Of a DNA stretch of 64,000 nt, positions 20,758-30,721 are shown piece by piece (the stretch's first letter is position 1; each line of letters opens with the position of its first letter). Origin of the DNA: Shewanella sp. MTB7 (lineage in GTDB: Bacteria > Pseudomonadota > Gammaproteobacteria > Enterobacterales > Shewanellaceae); the NCBI RefSeq assembly GCF_027571385.1, contig NZ_CP085636.1, positions 3,662,001 through 3,726,000 on the forward strand, given 5' to 3'. The notes beneath the pieces are model-generated. The model saw only the letters and a program-made list of their open reading frames with translations. It had not been told where the DNA came from and did no database searches. Position numbers and translations under genes: made by a program.

Positions 20758-23700
20758 ATGAGCAGTACGTTATCCCGAGCAAAGCGGCTTATGCTCGCTC
20801 TCTTTTTTATCTGTACCTGCCTACTCATAGCAATAATGTTTAGCTATGAGTGGCTTGCCATGAAAATTGCAAATCAATATCTAGTCAAATATAACACCCA
20901 TATCACCGAAATCAGCATACGACCCCACTCAATCACCCATTGGCAACTGCCAAAATTGACATTGAAGGTGAATGGAAGCGAAATCAAAATCAAAGATGTC
21001 GACCTCATATTCGATAAACATCTCTCTCTATTTAATTTTTCTGCTGACCAACTGTTGAAGATTGCATTGGGTAGCATCGATGTCACCCTTAGTCCAAACA
21101 TGCTCACGAATGAAGGCAAAACGTTTGACTCCCAAGGACCCACTCTGGCGTTGAATATCGCCCAACTTCCTCAAATAGATATCGGTTATACCCAGCTCAA
21201 GTTTAAAGGGATCCCGTCCACGAATTTGAGTATAGATTTAGCGTACCTAAGATTAGATAAACAGGGACAATTAACCAGTCTGCTCAATCTACAGGGCAAA
21301 AAAATTTTCGCCTTAAATGCTCAGCTAAATGAAAAAAAATGGACTATTTCAACTTCCATTGTCTTCGAGCAGCTTCAAACCCTGTTAACCCAAATAACCC
21401 AACAAGTTCATGATAGCAGTGCGTTAAGTTTACTGTTACAGGCAAAAGCAAGATTAGATAAACTTGGATTGAAGTTTAATGGCACTCTTAACAGTCAAGC
21501 TGATTTAAACCTTAAAACCGCTCAGTTATATTCCATTCATGAGCTGGTTGACACTGAAGTCACCTTAACTAAATTATCGAATTTAACCATACAGCCAAGC
21601 ACGCTAGCCCTGCTGCCAAACACTTCAGTTGTATTCCCGAATGCTGAACCCCAACACTCGCCTAACCGGCTTATTAAGTTTGAGATAAACGGTCATATAG
21701 CAGATTTATCATTAACCCTGCTCCCTCTCTCTCTACAACTGGCACCTAATCATCAACAACAGGCAGCACTGCTCTCATTTATCAATGATGAGAAGTGTAA
21801 CAAAATCATCAATCTGTTACACCTCGGCAATCAAAAAAATAAAAAGGAGTCTAGTAAGTTAACGCTAGTGGCCTCATTAAATAAGCCGCTCTCCTATTCA
21901 TTTCAATCTCGAGAGATAAAAGCACAGCATGTGCAGTTATCACTTGAGAATGAAAATGTCACAGCAACAAGCTCTCTAAAAGAGCTAAACCTTAAACTTC
22001 CCGTTGATGATAGCGGTCCAACACTCAATAGTCAGTGGTCGCTCAAGGCTCAAACAAAAAACAGATTGGGGCTTGAACAGCTTTTTGATGAGAACCTAAC
22101 CTCGCCCAAACTCACGCTGGCTAAAACGTCACTCGTTATGCATGGAGAGCTTAAGCTAGCGCAGCTGAATAACAAAGCCCTCAGCCCAAGTCATCAGGAT
22201 CTCCAGTTCAATGATGTCCAATTAAGCCTGAATGTTGATAAAGAGATACGGCTCATCAGTGAAGGGTTTAGCGTAGAAGCTGTTAGTGATGACAAAAATG
22301 CAGCGATGAACATGAAAGTTGCATCATTCTCCTTATTTAGTCACTCTCCCCTTCAAGCCAGCTATGACTCTGGTGCCGTTTCATTCGTGTTACCTAGCCT
22401 AACGCTAGCCCTAGGCCCGATAAGCTACTATCATCCTCAACCTTCAGCTAAAGCTAAAGAGATAGAATTTAAAGCTAATAATTTAACCTTTTATGCCATA
22501 GCGCCAAGTTATCTCACTGCAGAAGTCGCTTCAGATAACAAACATGATCTGGCAAATATGAGTTTTCAATTCACCGGTTCGACATTCTCACTCGTCTCTT
22601 CTGGGGTGAGGTTTTTAGATAAGCAGCTAAGTTCACTTATTGATAAACAGGAAAATGCACAAGCGCAATTAACCCCACCGTCTGTTTCAATCTCAACCCA
22701 AGAGGCAAGGTTTACTTCGTTGGATACCTTTATCGTAAACAGTGTTCATGACAACACGAATACTGACACGGGTAAGACTAGCGGCTGGTTAACGATACAA
22801 CTCCCCAGCTTTACATTGGAACAAACAGACACTGAATTCATCCATATCTCTAGGCAAGAGGGGCAAACTGTCGTTGAAAATAAGGAGGCAAAAGCTCAAT
22901 CTCCCACACCAAGAAATCAAGAGGTTACAGGCCTTCTCCCACAACTATCAATGACAATATTTGAACCGACAACCCTAGAATTGAATCTGAAAAATGGCAT
23001 TAGTTTACCGCGATTACTCAGCCAAACATCTTGGGTGAATAACGCTAAGTATCATATTGAGGGTTTAGAGGTAACGCGTCTTTATCACAAAAATAAGCGT
23101 CTTAGAACCGAAAAGCTATTGCAGCTTTATCAAGGCACAGTGACACAAACGTTCAATTGGAATACAACACGCTTAGTCACCCATGAGCAATGGGAATTCG
23201 ATGAACTAGAACTCAACTCAGAACACAAGGTAACACCTAATCTGACTCATAAAGGTTTGACCCCGCTATCCATTGAAGGGCAAGTTAACCTTGATACTGA
23301 ATTTAGTACCATTTTAGCTGTAGTTGAAGCAACTTATCCTCTACCAACTGCATTTTATGCCGATGGACATGCAGCGCTCAATGCGAGTTATAAGTTTACC
23401 CAAAAGATGGTTTTGGCAAATAAAAAAGATGATATGTCGACTCAAAAAGTCAGCCAGTTCGTTTTAGATTTCGCTCCAACACTCAGCAAACTCAGCGGTA
23501 GCATAAATGAGTTACCGTTTGAAGAGGCTACGATGGATGCCAACTGCCAACTGAGCTTACACAACAGTCGAGAGAGAGAGACTCTGGACAGTAAGGAGCA
23601 AAGCACACTCTCCTGCCCTGATATAAACCTTTCTGCTACAGCTTTTAATCCAGGCGTGCTTATTGAAGATTTCAACTCTCATGCCAGCCTCTCAGTTTCT

Positions 23701-24318
23701 TTGGATTCAGAGCACCCTATCGATCCTGCACACAAAGAGCCGTCAGCAAACATACTCGCCAATCTATCAGATCTCAATATACAGATGAATGCCGCTGGTA
23801 AGCTTTTAGGCGGTGAGTTCACCCTACCTGAGTTCAGCCTTAAACTGAAAGAACGTTCCTACGGGTATTTAGTTTTACAGGGGCTCAGTTTAGCAGAACT
23901 TATTGCCATCCAACCTCAAGTAGGCCTTTATGCTGACGGTACATTCGATGGTGTACTGCCCGTAGAACTGGTCGACGGAAAAGTCTCTGTAAGTGGTGGA
24001 CGACTGGCCGCCAGAGCGCCGGGAGGACTTATTACACTAAACGGTAATCCTGCCGTTGAGCAAATGAGAAGCTCACAACCCTATCTGAATTTCGCCTTTT
24101 CAGCTTTAGAACATCTTGAGTATTCGCAACTTTCCAGCAGCTTCGATATGGAACCATCGGGAGATGCTATTTTAAACGTGAATGTAAAAGGAAGAGCAAA
24201 AGGGATTGAACGACCTATCCACTTGAACTACTCTCAGGAGGAGAATATGTTACAGCTTTTAAAAAGTTTGCAGATAGGTGATAAATTGCAGACTCAAATT
24301 GAACAGTCCATGAATTAA
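20758..24318 (+). CDS. ydbH: YdbH-family AsmA-like intermembrane lipid-transport protein
   Basis: Very long bridge-like protein (1186 residues) of the YdbH branch of the AsmA/TamB superfamily. In E. coli, YdbH, TamB and YhdP are redundantly required for phospholipid delivery to the outer membrane, and YdbH works with the lipoprotein YnbE. One N-terminal membrane anchor (RLMLALFFICTCLLIAIMFSYEW) is followed by about 1100 periplasmic residues rich in alternating beta strands. The family-typical end is GYLVLQGLSLAELIAIQPQVGLYADGTFDGVLPVEL and ISGGRLAARAPGG-like text (SVSGGRLAARAPGG). The frame extends to a TTG at 20731, but the ATG at 20758 sits next to the anchor. E. coli YdbH is shorter (about 880). 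Followed by ynbE and ydbL. Confidence 0.88.
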   Translation: MSSTLSRAKRLMLALFFICTCLLIAIMFSYEWLAMKIANQYLVKYNTHITEISIRPHSITHWQLPKLTLKVNGSEIKIKDVDLIFDKHLSLFNFSADQLLKIALGSIDVTLSPNMLTNEGKTFDSQGPTLALNIAQLPQIDIGYTQLKFKGIPSTNLSIDLAYLRLDKQGQLTSLLNLQGKKIFALNAQLNEKKWTISTSIVFEQLQTLLTQITQQVHDSSALSLLLQAKARLDKLGLKFNGTLNSQADLNLKTAQLYSIHELVDTEVTLTKLSNLTIQPSTLALLPNTSVVFPNAEPQHSPNRLIKFEINGHIADLSLTLLPLSLQLAPNHQQQAALLSFINDEKCNKIINLLHLGNQKNKKESSKLTLVASLNKPLSYSFQSREIKAQHVQLSLENENVTATSSLKELNLKLPVDDSGPTLNSQWSLKAQTKNRLGLEQLFDENLTSPKLTLAKTSLVMHGELKLAQLNNKALSPSHQDLQFNDVQLSLNVDKEIRLISEGFSVEAVSDDKNAAMNMKVASFSLFSHSPLQASYDSGAVSFVLPSLTLALGPISYYHPQPSAKAKEIEFKANNLTFYAIAPSYLTAEVASDNKHDLANMSFQFTGSTFSLVSSGVRFLDKQLSSLIDKQENAQAQLTPPSVSISTQEARFTSLDTFIVNSVHDNTNTDTGKTSGWLTIQLPSFTLEQTDTEFIHISRQEGQTVVENKEAKAQSPTPRNQEVTGLLPQLSMTIFEPTTLELNLKNGISLPRLLSQTSWVNNAKYHIEGLEVTRLYHKNKRLRTEKLLQLYQGTVTQTFNWNTTRLVTHEQWEFDELELNSEHKVTPNLTHKGLTPLSIEGQVNLDTEFSTILAVVEATYPLPTAFYADGHAALNASYKFTQKMVLANKKDDMSTQKVSQFVLDFAPTLSKLSGSINELPFEEATMDANCQLSLHNSRERETLDSKEQSTLSCPDINLSATAFNPGVLIEDFNSHASLSVSLDSEHPIDPAHKEPSANILANLSDLNIQMNAAGKLLGGEFTLPEFSLKLKERSYGYLVLQGLSLAELIAIQPQVGLYADGTFDGVLPVELVDGKVSVSGGRLAARAPGGLITLNGNPAVEQMRSSQPYLNFAFSALEHLEYSQLSSSFDMEPSGDAILNVNVKGRAKGIERPIHLNYSQEENMLQLLKSLQIGDKLQTQIEQSMN

Positions 24319-24405
24319 ATATTCAAACTGAGGCGTTCAGCTTATCGTCATCTTAAACGGGTTATAGTTCGTATATAGCCAACACAGGATTAAAAGGAAC
24401 TTGCT

Positions 24406-24606
24406 GTGAAAAAATTGCCCATCCAACGCACTAGCTTAAGCGCAATTATCGCTCTGCTACTGATGACTGGCTGCACGCCAACAATACAGATAGCGCCGCC
24501 GGATAAACCCATAGTGATTAATCTTAACGTTAAGATTGAACATGAGATACGCATTAAAGTGGACAAAGAGCTAGATGAGCTACTTACTAATGATGAACTT
24601 TTTTAA
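24406..24606 (+). CDS. ynbE: YnbE-family lipoprotein
   Basis: A 66-residue lipoprotein with GTG start and an AAAAGGAA ribosome-binding site. The lipobox LLMTGC puts the lipidated cysteine at residue 23, and the absence of Asp at +2 (it is Thr) fits outer-membrane sorting. The mature part (IQIAPPDKPIVINLNVKIEHEIRIKVDKELDELL) is the conserved YnbE pattern. In E. coli YnbE multimers extend YdbH to the outer membrane. The gene lies between ydbH (87 bases upstream) and ydbL (27 bases downstream), the same order as in E. coli. Confidence 0.9.
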   Translation: MKKLPIQRTSLSAIIALLLMTGCTPTIQIAPPDKPIVINLNVKIEHEIRIKVDKELDELLTNDELF

Positions 24607-24633
24607 CCAACTCAGCAAGATAAGGGGTAGAGA

Positions 24634-24954
24634 ATGAAAACTAAATTACTCGTGTTCACTGCAGGTCTACTGCTGAGCTTAAATGCATTTGCCCTATCTT
24701 TACAGGATGCAAAATCTCAAGGCTTAGTCGGTGAGCAAGCTAACGGATATTTGGGCATCGTCATAAACGAACCTCAAGCCAATAGCGTTGCCAAAGAGGT
24801 TAATGCCAAGCGTAAGGCTCACTATGAAAAAATAGCGAAGAAGAATGGTATCACTGTCAGTGAAGTGGCCAAACTCGCGGCGAAGAAGGCCATGAAGGCA
24901 ACGAAACGAGGCCAATATATAAAAGACTCAAGCGGTAAATGGATAAAGAAATAG
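24634..24954 (+). CDS. ydbL: YdbL-family (DUF1318) periplasmic protein
   Basis: A 106-residue exported protein with a clear signal peptide (LLVFTAGLLLSLNAFA, cleavage near residue 20). The mature part follows the YdbL/DUF1318 pattern: LQDAKSQGLVGEQANGYLGIV, then NAKRKAHYEKIAKKNGITVSEVAKLAAKKAM and the end GQYIKDSSGKWIKK. In E. coli YdbL is encoded with ydbH and ynbE and is proposed to modulate their assembly in the periplasm. It is the last gene of the operon, preceded by an AAGGGGT ribosome-binding site and followed by a bidirectional terminator. Confidence 0.9.
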   Translation: MKTKLLVFTAGLLLSLNAFALSLQDAKSQGLVGEQANGYLGIVINEPQANSVAKEVNAKRKAHYEKIAKKNGITVSEVAKLAAKKAMKATKRGQYIKDSSGKWIKK

Positions 24955-25021
24955 CACTCATTAGTTTGCCCAAAATACTCTGAGTCGGTCACTTTCTTAT
25001 ACTGATTGGTATGCACCAACA

Positions 25022-25046
25022 AAAAAGCCCGCGACGCGGGCTTTTT
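25022..25046. terminator. Bidirectional terminator between ydbL and the nuclease gene
   Basis: Perfect 11-bp stem (AAAAAGCCCGC / GCGGGCTTTTT) with a 3-base loop. A/T runs on both sides give a U tail on either strand. It sits between convergent stop codons. Confidence 0.88.
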
Positions 25047-25067
25047 ACTGTTAACTAAACGGCTAAG

Positions 25068-27896
25068 TTAGAATCTTAACGTAGCACTGTCTTTCAAACC
25101 ATCATTGTCTTTCACCACTAATTTAACTTTAGAGGCGCGACTGGCAAACTTGACCGCTACCGGACCAGATACCCGACTGCCATCATTAAACTTCCATTTA
25201 TGACGAGTAATGTAGCCATCTTCATCGTAGCTAAGCGAGACGAAGATATCGATAAACCAAAGGTCGATATGATGGATCACAGCAACTGGATTAATATTTT
25301 CCGGCTCAGTGCTAATCGTGATTGTTTGTGAAACACTGTGGCTTAAGCCACCATTATCAGTAACCGTTAATGTCACAATGTAATCACCATCTTGTGCATA
25401 TTCATGACTAACACTTTCGCCATTAGCGGCACTGTCATCACCAAACTGCCATTCGTAACTTACCAAGGAACCATCTTCATCAGTAGAGGTGCTAGTAAAG
25501 TTAACCACTGCGCCTTGAATATCAGAAGTAAAGCTGGCTACAGGAGCCACATTAGCGGCTTCAAGCAGTAAAGAGACTATAACAGGATCATGATCTGAAG
25601 AGCGGTATGCATCGTCATTATACAGCGTCTCTAACTGAGAAGCTGACTTGAACTCTTCGTTATAATCAATCGAGCGTGGCTCATCGGTATTGATATGCCA
25701 CTCAGTGACATCGACAACATTGTCGAGCAGCTCACTATTGGCTAATGCATGATCTAGCTGGCCCGTTTCACCTGAAAACACATAAGAATAAGCCCCTGTT
25801 TTGCCTAAGTGGGCAAACAACTCTGTAAAGCCTGCATCACTTAATGCCGACAATGGGTTTTCTTGCGCATAGGCATTCAAGTCACCAATAAGCAGAATTG
25901 CAGCCTCTGGATATTCTCCATCTAACCAAGTTCCCACCGCTTGCGCCGCACGAGTACGTGTTAAGTTACAGTTAGCTTGACCATCATTGAGATCAGGATC
26001 CCCAAGACTGTCACAGTTACTGCCCTTCGACTTTAAATGGTTCACAGCCACTACCAGCGATTCATCACTATCGTTAAGCAAGAAAGCTTGCGTTAGCATA
26101 GGACGATTTTTACCGTCATTAAACAGCGGTTGACCATCACCATCTAACGGCGAGTTAGCTGATGATAGAATTTTTGCAGCCCCTTCTGGAGTAACCTTAT
26201 CAAGTCGGTAGATAATACCGACTGCAATCGCATCGGTTCCGATTCCGATCCCACTACCACCGGCATTGACATAACCATAACGGGTATCGCCAAGCGCTAT
26301 GTTAAGACCAGAGACCAGATCGGCAATGGCTGAACTGCCACCGAAACCGTCATTCTCAATCTCCATCAAACCAAACAGATCGGCGTCGATCCCAACCATA
26401 GCACTGATAATTTTGACTCGTTGACGTTCAAACTCCGTCGCAGTATCCGCCCCTCGTGGTGTTGGGAATCCAGCGCCCGCACCGTCACCATTGAAGTAGT
26501 TGAGTACGTTAAAACTGGCCACGGTTAAATTACCACCAGCAGCGAGATCGGGTGCTAACGTTCTGGCGTTGTCGGCAACAAAATTGACCGTATCAACGGG
26601 CATTAAACGATACTTACCAAACCCATAATGCATCATTGCATTCAGACCTGTGACCATATCACCAACACGCACCGTATTACTTGCACTCAAACCAGGCGCA
26701 GGATAACGAACGGGATCAGGATTTTGAGACGTTAAACCATCATCAAGTACAATCGCGTCTCTTGCATTGGCTGCAGTCACCGCTAGGGCATCCGCTCCCG
26801 GCGCTGCGACTTGCGTACCAATAAAGTGACGCTGGCTACCCAACAATAACTCTCCAAAACGGCCTAGGTTATACACTTCATTAACGACGAGATTCTGAGC
26901 GAAACTCACACGCATCCCTTCAAAGGCTTCAAGATCGGCCATATCAGCAACAGGCAGTGTCACGCTTGCAGCAGTTGGCATCGCTTGTGATGAACCACAC
27001 AATGTGTGTGACACAATATCTGCCAACTCTGTTAAGCCGTTATATTCTTTGACCACAGCCTGAACACGGATAAGATCGCCCGCGAGGTAATCAGTCCCAC
27101 CACCGGTATAAACAAATACACCTTCAGAAGTGAGAGGGTCAGCGTCAACTGCATCATCTGGAGTCTGAATAAAGAGCCCTTTAAGACCGGCCTCTTGATT
27201 ACTGGTAACAACAGCCTCAACTTCAATGGTTTGTCCATTCAACGGACTCACATCAGTTTGGCCCTGCACAGCATGAATACTCACCGCAGGATCATGACAC
27301 ACTAGCTCGACTGGAGGTGGCGGATCAATGGGACCTGAACCATCGAATTGACCAAGATCTGAAATATCATCCTGAGCGAAGCCAAGCCAAGTGTCTAAAC
27401 TGGCAACATCATCTGCTACTGTGTCAGCAGTTAACATCTCAGGATTACGACGCAATGTGTTATTTTGTGTCGATAAATCGCCACTGCCCCATTGGCTTCC
27501 TGGATCAAAACCCACTTGACCTAAACTGTCGACGACTTCACCGCCTGACGTTAACACAATGGCATCATCACCATTGAAAAAACTACTATTACTGACTTGA
27601 TCCGCAATCGCTAAAATTTCGGCACTCGCATCATTATCAGCAACCACATAGGTTTCACCCGCAGCCAATGAGCCACTCAGACTAATGTTAGAGCCAACAG
27701 TAGTATTACCGTTAAAGTAAAATTCGACTTGGTATTGGCTAAGGTCGATTGAAGTAACTGTGGGATTGTAGAGTTCGAAGGCTTTATTGTTACTACTGCC
27801 TTCGACATATTCAGAAAAAATCAGATCATCAGCTGCCTGTGCGAACGTGGACACACCACCTATCGCCAAGGCAAGCAAGCTTGCTTTGGTAAACAT
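25068..27896 (-). CDS. ExeM/NucH-family extracellular endonuclease with PKD domains
   Basis: Secreted DNase of 942 residues. Order: signal peptide (residues 1-21, ending TFAQA); lamin-tail domain (about 22-170, LIFSEYVEGSSNNKAFELYNP); OB-like region (about 200-430); an endonuclease/exonuclease/phosphatase domain (about 450-780) with NVLNYFNGDG, the metal-binding LMEIEND, NHLKSKGSNCD, LIGDLNAYAQENPL and a terminal RSSDHDPV; a PKD domain (about 785-865, FGDDSAANGESVSHEYAQDGDY); and a second divergent PKD-like domain to the end. The homologue in Shewanella oneidensis (ExeM) affects extracellular DNA in biofilms. No C-terminal membrane anchor or sorting segment is visible, so release into the medium is likely. 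A likely role is nutrient scavenging from DNA. Confidence 0.92.
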   Translation of the reverse strand: MFTKASLLALAIGGVSTFAQAADDLIFSEYVEGSSNNKAFELYNPTVTSIDLSQYQVEFYFNGNTTVGSNISLSGSLAAGETYVVADNDASAEILAIADQVSNSSFFNGDDAIVLTSGGEVVDSLGQVGFDPGSQWGSGDLSTQNNTLRRNPEMLTADTVADDVASLDTWLGFAQDDISDLGQFDGSGPIDPPPPVELVCHDPAVSIHAVQGQTDVSPLNGQTIEVEAVVTSNQEAGLKGLFIQTPDDAVDADPLTSEGVFVYTGGGTDYLAGDLIRVQAVVKEYNGLTELADIVSHTLCGSSQAMPTAASVTLPVADMADLEAFEGMRVSFAQNLVVNEVYNLGRFGELLLGSQRHFIGTQVAAPGADALAVTAANARDAIVLDDGLTSQNPDPVRYPAPGLSASNTVRVGDMVTGLNAMMHYGFGKYRLMPVDTVNFVADNARTLAPDLAAGGNLTVASFNVLNYFNGDGAGAGFPTPRGADTATEFERQRVKIISAMVGIDADLFGLMEIENDGFGGSSAIADLVSGLNIALGDTRYGYVNAGGSGIGIGTDAIAVGIIYRLDKVTPEGAAKILSSANSPLDGDGQPLFNDGKNRPMLTQAFLLNDSDESLVVAVNHLKSKGSNCDSLGDPDLNDGQANCNLTRTRAAQAVGTWLDGEYPEAAILLIGDLNAYAQENPLSALSDAGFTELFAHLGKTGAYSYVFSGETGQLDHALANSELLDNVVDVTEWHINTDEPRSIDYNEEFKSASQLETLYNDDAYRSSDHDPVIVSLLLEAANVAPVASFTSDIQGAVVNFTSTSTDEDGSLVSYEWQFGDDSAANGESVSHEYAQDGDYIVTLTVTDNGGLSHSVSQTITISTEPENINPVAVIHHIDLWFIDIFVSLSYDEDGYITRHKWKFNDGSRVSGPVAVKFASRASKVKLVVKDNDGLKDSATLRF

Positions 27897-28391
27897 ATTA
27901 ACCCCTTAATATCATCCATTAAATATCTTTTTATTTCAGTATTTGACTCTTTTGTTCAAATTACTGTTATTTCAAACCTAAAAATCAGCACAAAGTATAA
28001 ATCGCACTGGTTACCATTAAGTTACAGGAAGGTGGCACCAAGGTAAATACAACTTACGAACCTCTTCGCATAGTTTGATTAAAAATACTTATGATATAAA
28101 ACAGACGAGAAGATTAGTTGCGTAGAGACAAAGATGGAGGGGTATGCAGATATATTACTGTTACAAACTTAAACAACCGTGCACCAGGCACCTAAAAACT
28201 CCACCCACACGTGAGCAGACTCACAGTCTTAAAGAAAAATAAATTAAACGCCTCTACATTAGAGATAACGAGAGTAAAATTTAGTGTCTAGGGGCAAGCT
28301 GTACTGAAAACAAAAATTCATCTCCTCAGGCATCTCAATATATTTGTCGATGATAGGTATTCTCGCTGTTTGTTTTAAATTAAGGTTAATT
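27897..28391. other. Divergent promoter region between the nuclease and dcuA genes
   Basis: About 495 bases without a credible gene. It should contain both promoters. dcuA genes are often under anaerobic control (Fnr, CRP), but I did not find a convincing Fnr box. A TAAGGT ribosome-binding site precedes the dcuA ATG. Confidence 0.5.
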
Positions 28392-29693
28392 ATGGTCGTT
28401 GTTGAATTACTGGTAGTACTGGCTTTTATCTACCTTGGTGCTCGTATTGGTGGGATAGGCATTGGGCTTGCTGGCGGTGCTGGTGTCTTAGTCTTGTCAC
28501 TTTTTCTAGGAGTCGATACTGGCAATATTCCTATTGATGTCATCTTGATCATCATGTCAGTCATTGCAGCCATCGCGGCAATGCAAGTGGCTGGAGGTCT
28601 TGAGTTACTGGTCGATATATCGGAAACCTTTCTCAGGAAACACCCGAAACGCATCACATTCTATGCGCCAATAGTGACCTATTTTATGACTTTACTTGCA
28701 GGAACCGGACATACTGCATTCTCCACCTTGCCAGTCATTGCCGAAGTAGCTAAAGAGCAAGGGATAAGACCGTCACGCCCACTGGCGATCTCTGTTGTCG
28801 CTTCGCAAATCGCCATAACAGCCTCGCCTATCTCTGCCGCAGTCGTCTTCTTTTCAGGTATTTTAGAACCGCTTGGCGTTAGTTATCTCACTTTGTTAGC
28901 TATCTGTATTCCAACCACTTTTACTGCCTGTATGGTTGGCGCATTCGTGTCTAACTTCCTTGGTTGCGAATTAAAAGATGATCCTGTATTTCAAGAGCGT
29001 CAAGCCAAGGGATTGATTAAGCTGCAAGGACAGACAAAGCGTACTCTTCTTCCTACAGCAAAGACAGCTACCTATATCTTTGTCACCGCGATAATCAGCG
29101 TCATAGTGTACGCAACCTTGATATCTGATTCAGTGAATCTAATTCAAGACCCAGCACTAGGTCGTAATGAAGCCATCATGGTGTTCATGCTTGCTGCAGC
29201 AACCGCGATTGTCACTATCACCAAAATTGATCCTTCAGAGATTTCCAATGCGCCCACCTTTAAATCAGGGATGTGCGCTTGTATCTGTGTATTGGGTGTC
29301 GCTTGGCTAGGAGATACCTTTGTCTCTAGCCACATAGGTGAGATCAAAGCGTTATCAGCTGACATACTCAATCAATATCCTTGGATGTTGGCCATAACCC
29401 TATTTTTTGCCTCTATGTTGCTCTACTCTCAAGGCGCGACAACCACAGCCTTGATGCCAGCCGCGTTAGCTATCGGTGTTGCACCAATAACAGCTATCGC
29501 CTCATTCGCAGCGGTCAGTGCTCTATTTGTATTGCCTACCTACCCGACACTTCTTGCAGCGGTAGAGATGGACGATACTGGTTCAACTCGCATAGGTAAG
29601 ATGGTGTTCAACCATCCCTTCCTTATTCCTGGATTAGTGACGATTACTACTGCTGTTGGTTTAGGTTTTGCTTTAGGTAGCTTGGTACTTTAA
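28392..29693 (+). CDS. dcuA: Anaerobic C4-dicarboxylate transporter DcuA
   Basis: Inner-membrane transporter of aspartate, fumarate, malate and succinate, usually serving fumarate respiration or aspartate uptake. From the ATG at 28392 (TAAGGT seven bases upstream) it has 433 residues, the same length as E. coli DcuA. It matches DcuA rather than DcuB in segments such as IIMSVIAAIAAMQVAGGLE, RPLAISVVASQIAITASPIS, GMCACICVLGVAWLGDTF and VLPTYPTLLAAVEMDDTGST. About ten to twelve hydrophobic segments are visible. The frame extends 16 codons upstream without a ribosome-binding site. It converges on a racemase gene that may act on the same amino acid. Confidence 0.93.
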   Translation: MVVVELLVVLAFIYLGARIGGIGIGLAGGAGVLVLSLFLGVDTGNIPIDVILIIMSVIAAIAAMQVAGGLELLVDISETFLRKHPKRITFYAPIVTYFMTLLAGTGHTAFSTLPVIAEVAKEQGIRPSRPLAISVVASQIAITASPISAAVVFFSGILEPLGVSYLTLLAICIPTTFTACMVGAFVSNFLGCELKDDPVFQERQAKGLIKLQGQTKRTLLPTAKTATYIFVTAIISVIVYATLISDSVNLIQDPALGRNEAIMVFMLAAATAIVTITKIDPSEISNAPTFKSGMCACICVLGVAWLGDTFVSSHIGEIKALSADILNQYPWMLAITLFFASMLLYSQGATTTALMPAALAIGVAPITAIASFAAVSALFVLPTYPTLLAAVEMDDTGSTRIGKMVFNHPFLIPGLVTITTAVGLGFALGSLVL

Positions 29694-29722
29694 CTTATTA
29701 ATAAAGATACATGGCCTTAAGC

Positions 29723-29753
29723 AAAAAAGGGATACCTGAAGTATCCCTTTTTT
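29723..29753. terminator. Bidirectional terminator between dcuA and the racemase gene
   Basis: Perfect 13-bp stem (AAAAAAGGGATAC / GTATCCCTTTTTT) with loop CTGAA. The A and T runs provide U tails on both strands. It lies between convergent genes. Confidence 0.9.
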
Positions 29754-29803
29754 GTTGCTCTATTTACGAGAAAAATCAGAACTGCTAGTGGCATAACTAA
29801 CAA

Positions 29804-30499
29804 TTAAATATCTAACGCCATTTTTACCGCAGCGTCAGCATGAATGGCCGTTGTGTCGTAAAGAGCCACTGTAGTATCAGTCGGTTTGACTAAGAGCCCT
29901 ATCTCTGTGCAGCCTAGAATAACCGCATCCGCACCATTCTCTTTGAGTTTATCAATAATCTCAACGTATGCAGCCCGTGAGCTAGCATCTACAATACCTA
30001 GGCATAGCTCTTCATAAATAATACGGTGAATAATAGACTGTTCAGCAAGACTAGGCGACAATACTTCAATACCATACTTATCCGTTAGTCTTCCCTTATA
30101 GAAATGCTCGGACATGGTAAACTGTGTCCCCAGTAATCCCACTTTTTTGATCCCATCTTTAACCAATAATTCAGCGGTTGCATCAGCAATATGCAATAAA
30201 GGGATATTCACTTTAGCCTGTACCTTGTCTGCAACCTTATGCATAGTATTAGTACAGATCATAAAGAAATCCGCACCTGCAGCCTCTAACCCTATCGCAG
30301 CTTCAGATAAGACCTCTGCCGTTTTATCCCACTCTCCAAGATGTTGCAACCGTTCAATCTCGGCAAAATCGACACTAACGAGTACAATTTTCGCACTGTG
30401 TAAGCCGCCTAATTCAGCTTTAACCCCGAGATTGAGCGCCTGGTAATAGCTCAATGTTGACTCCCAACTCATACCGCCTATCAATCCAATGGTTTTCAC
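29804..30499 (-). CDS. Aspartate/glutamate racemase family protein
   Basis: Cofactor-independent amino-acid racemase of 231 residues. The start MKTIGLIGGMSWESTLSYY is the family signature. The two catalytic cysteines are visible in MICTNTMHK (near residue 83) and LGCTEIGLL (near residue 196), so both acid-base residues are kept. The broad-specificity YgeA subgroup is the closest I recognise; L-aspartate is a plausible substrate, and dcuA, an aspartate transporter, lies next to it in convergent orientation. Cytosolic. Substrate assignment is inference. Confidence 0.87.
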   Translation of the reverse strand: MKTIGLIGGMSWESTLSYYQALNLGVKAELGGLHSAKIVLVSVDFAEIERLQHLGEWDKTAEVLSEAAIGLEAAGADFFMICTNTMHKVADKVQAKVNIPLLHIADATAELLVKDGIKKVGLLGTQFTMSEHFYKGRLTDKYGIEVLSPSLAEQSIIHRIIYEELCLGIVDASSRAAYVEIIDKLKENGADAVILGCTEIGLLVKPTDTTVALYDTTAIHADAAVKMALDI

Positions 30500-30721
30500 A
30501 GTCTTTCCTATTCATTTAATATTGAAAATTGTCACTTTAGAATAATGCCACGCTCAACACGCTAGCTCAAAGCACTTGTATGAACTCTGTACCTAGCCAA
30601 GCAATACGTATATGTTAATAACTAATGAAAAATAAGACTCTACTACCAAAAGTAGCCAAACTTTTAGTTAGTTAGCCTTGTCTACCATCAAAACTGCAAC
30701 ATTTTAAGGGCATACACTTAA

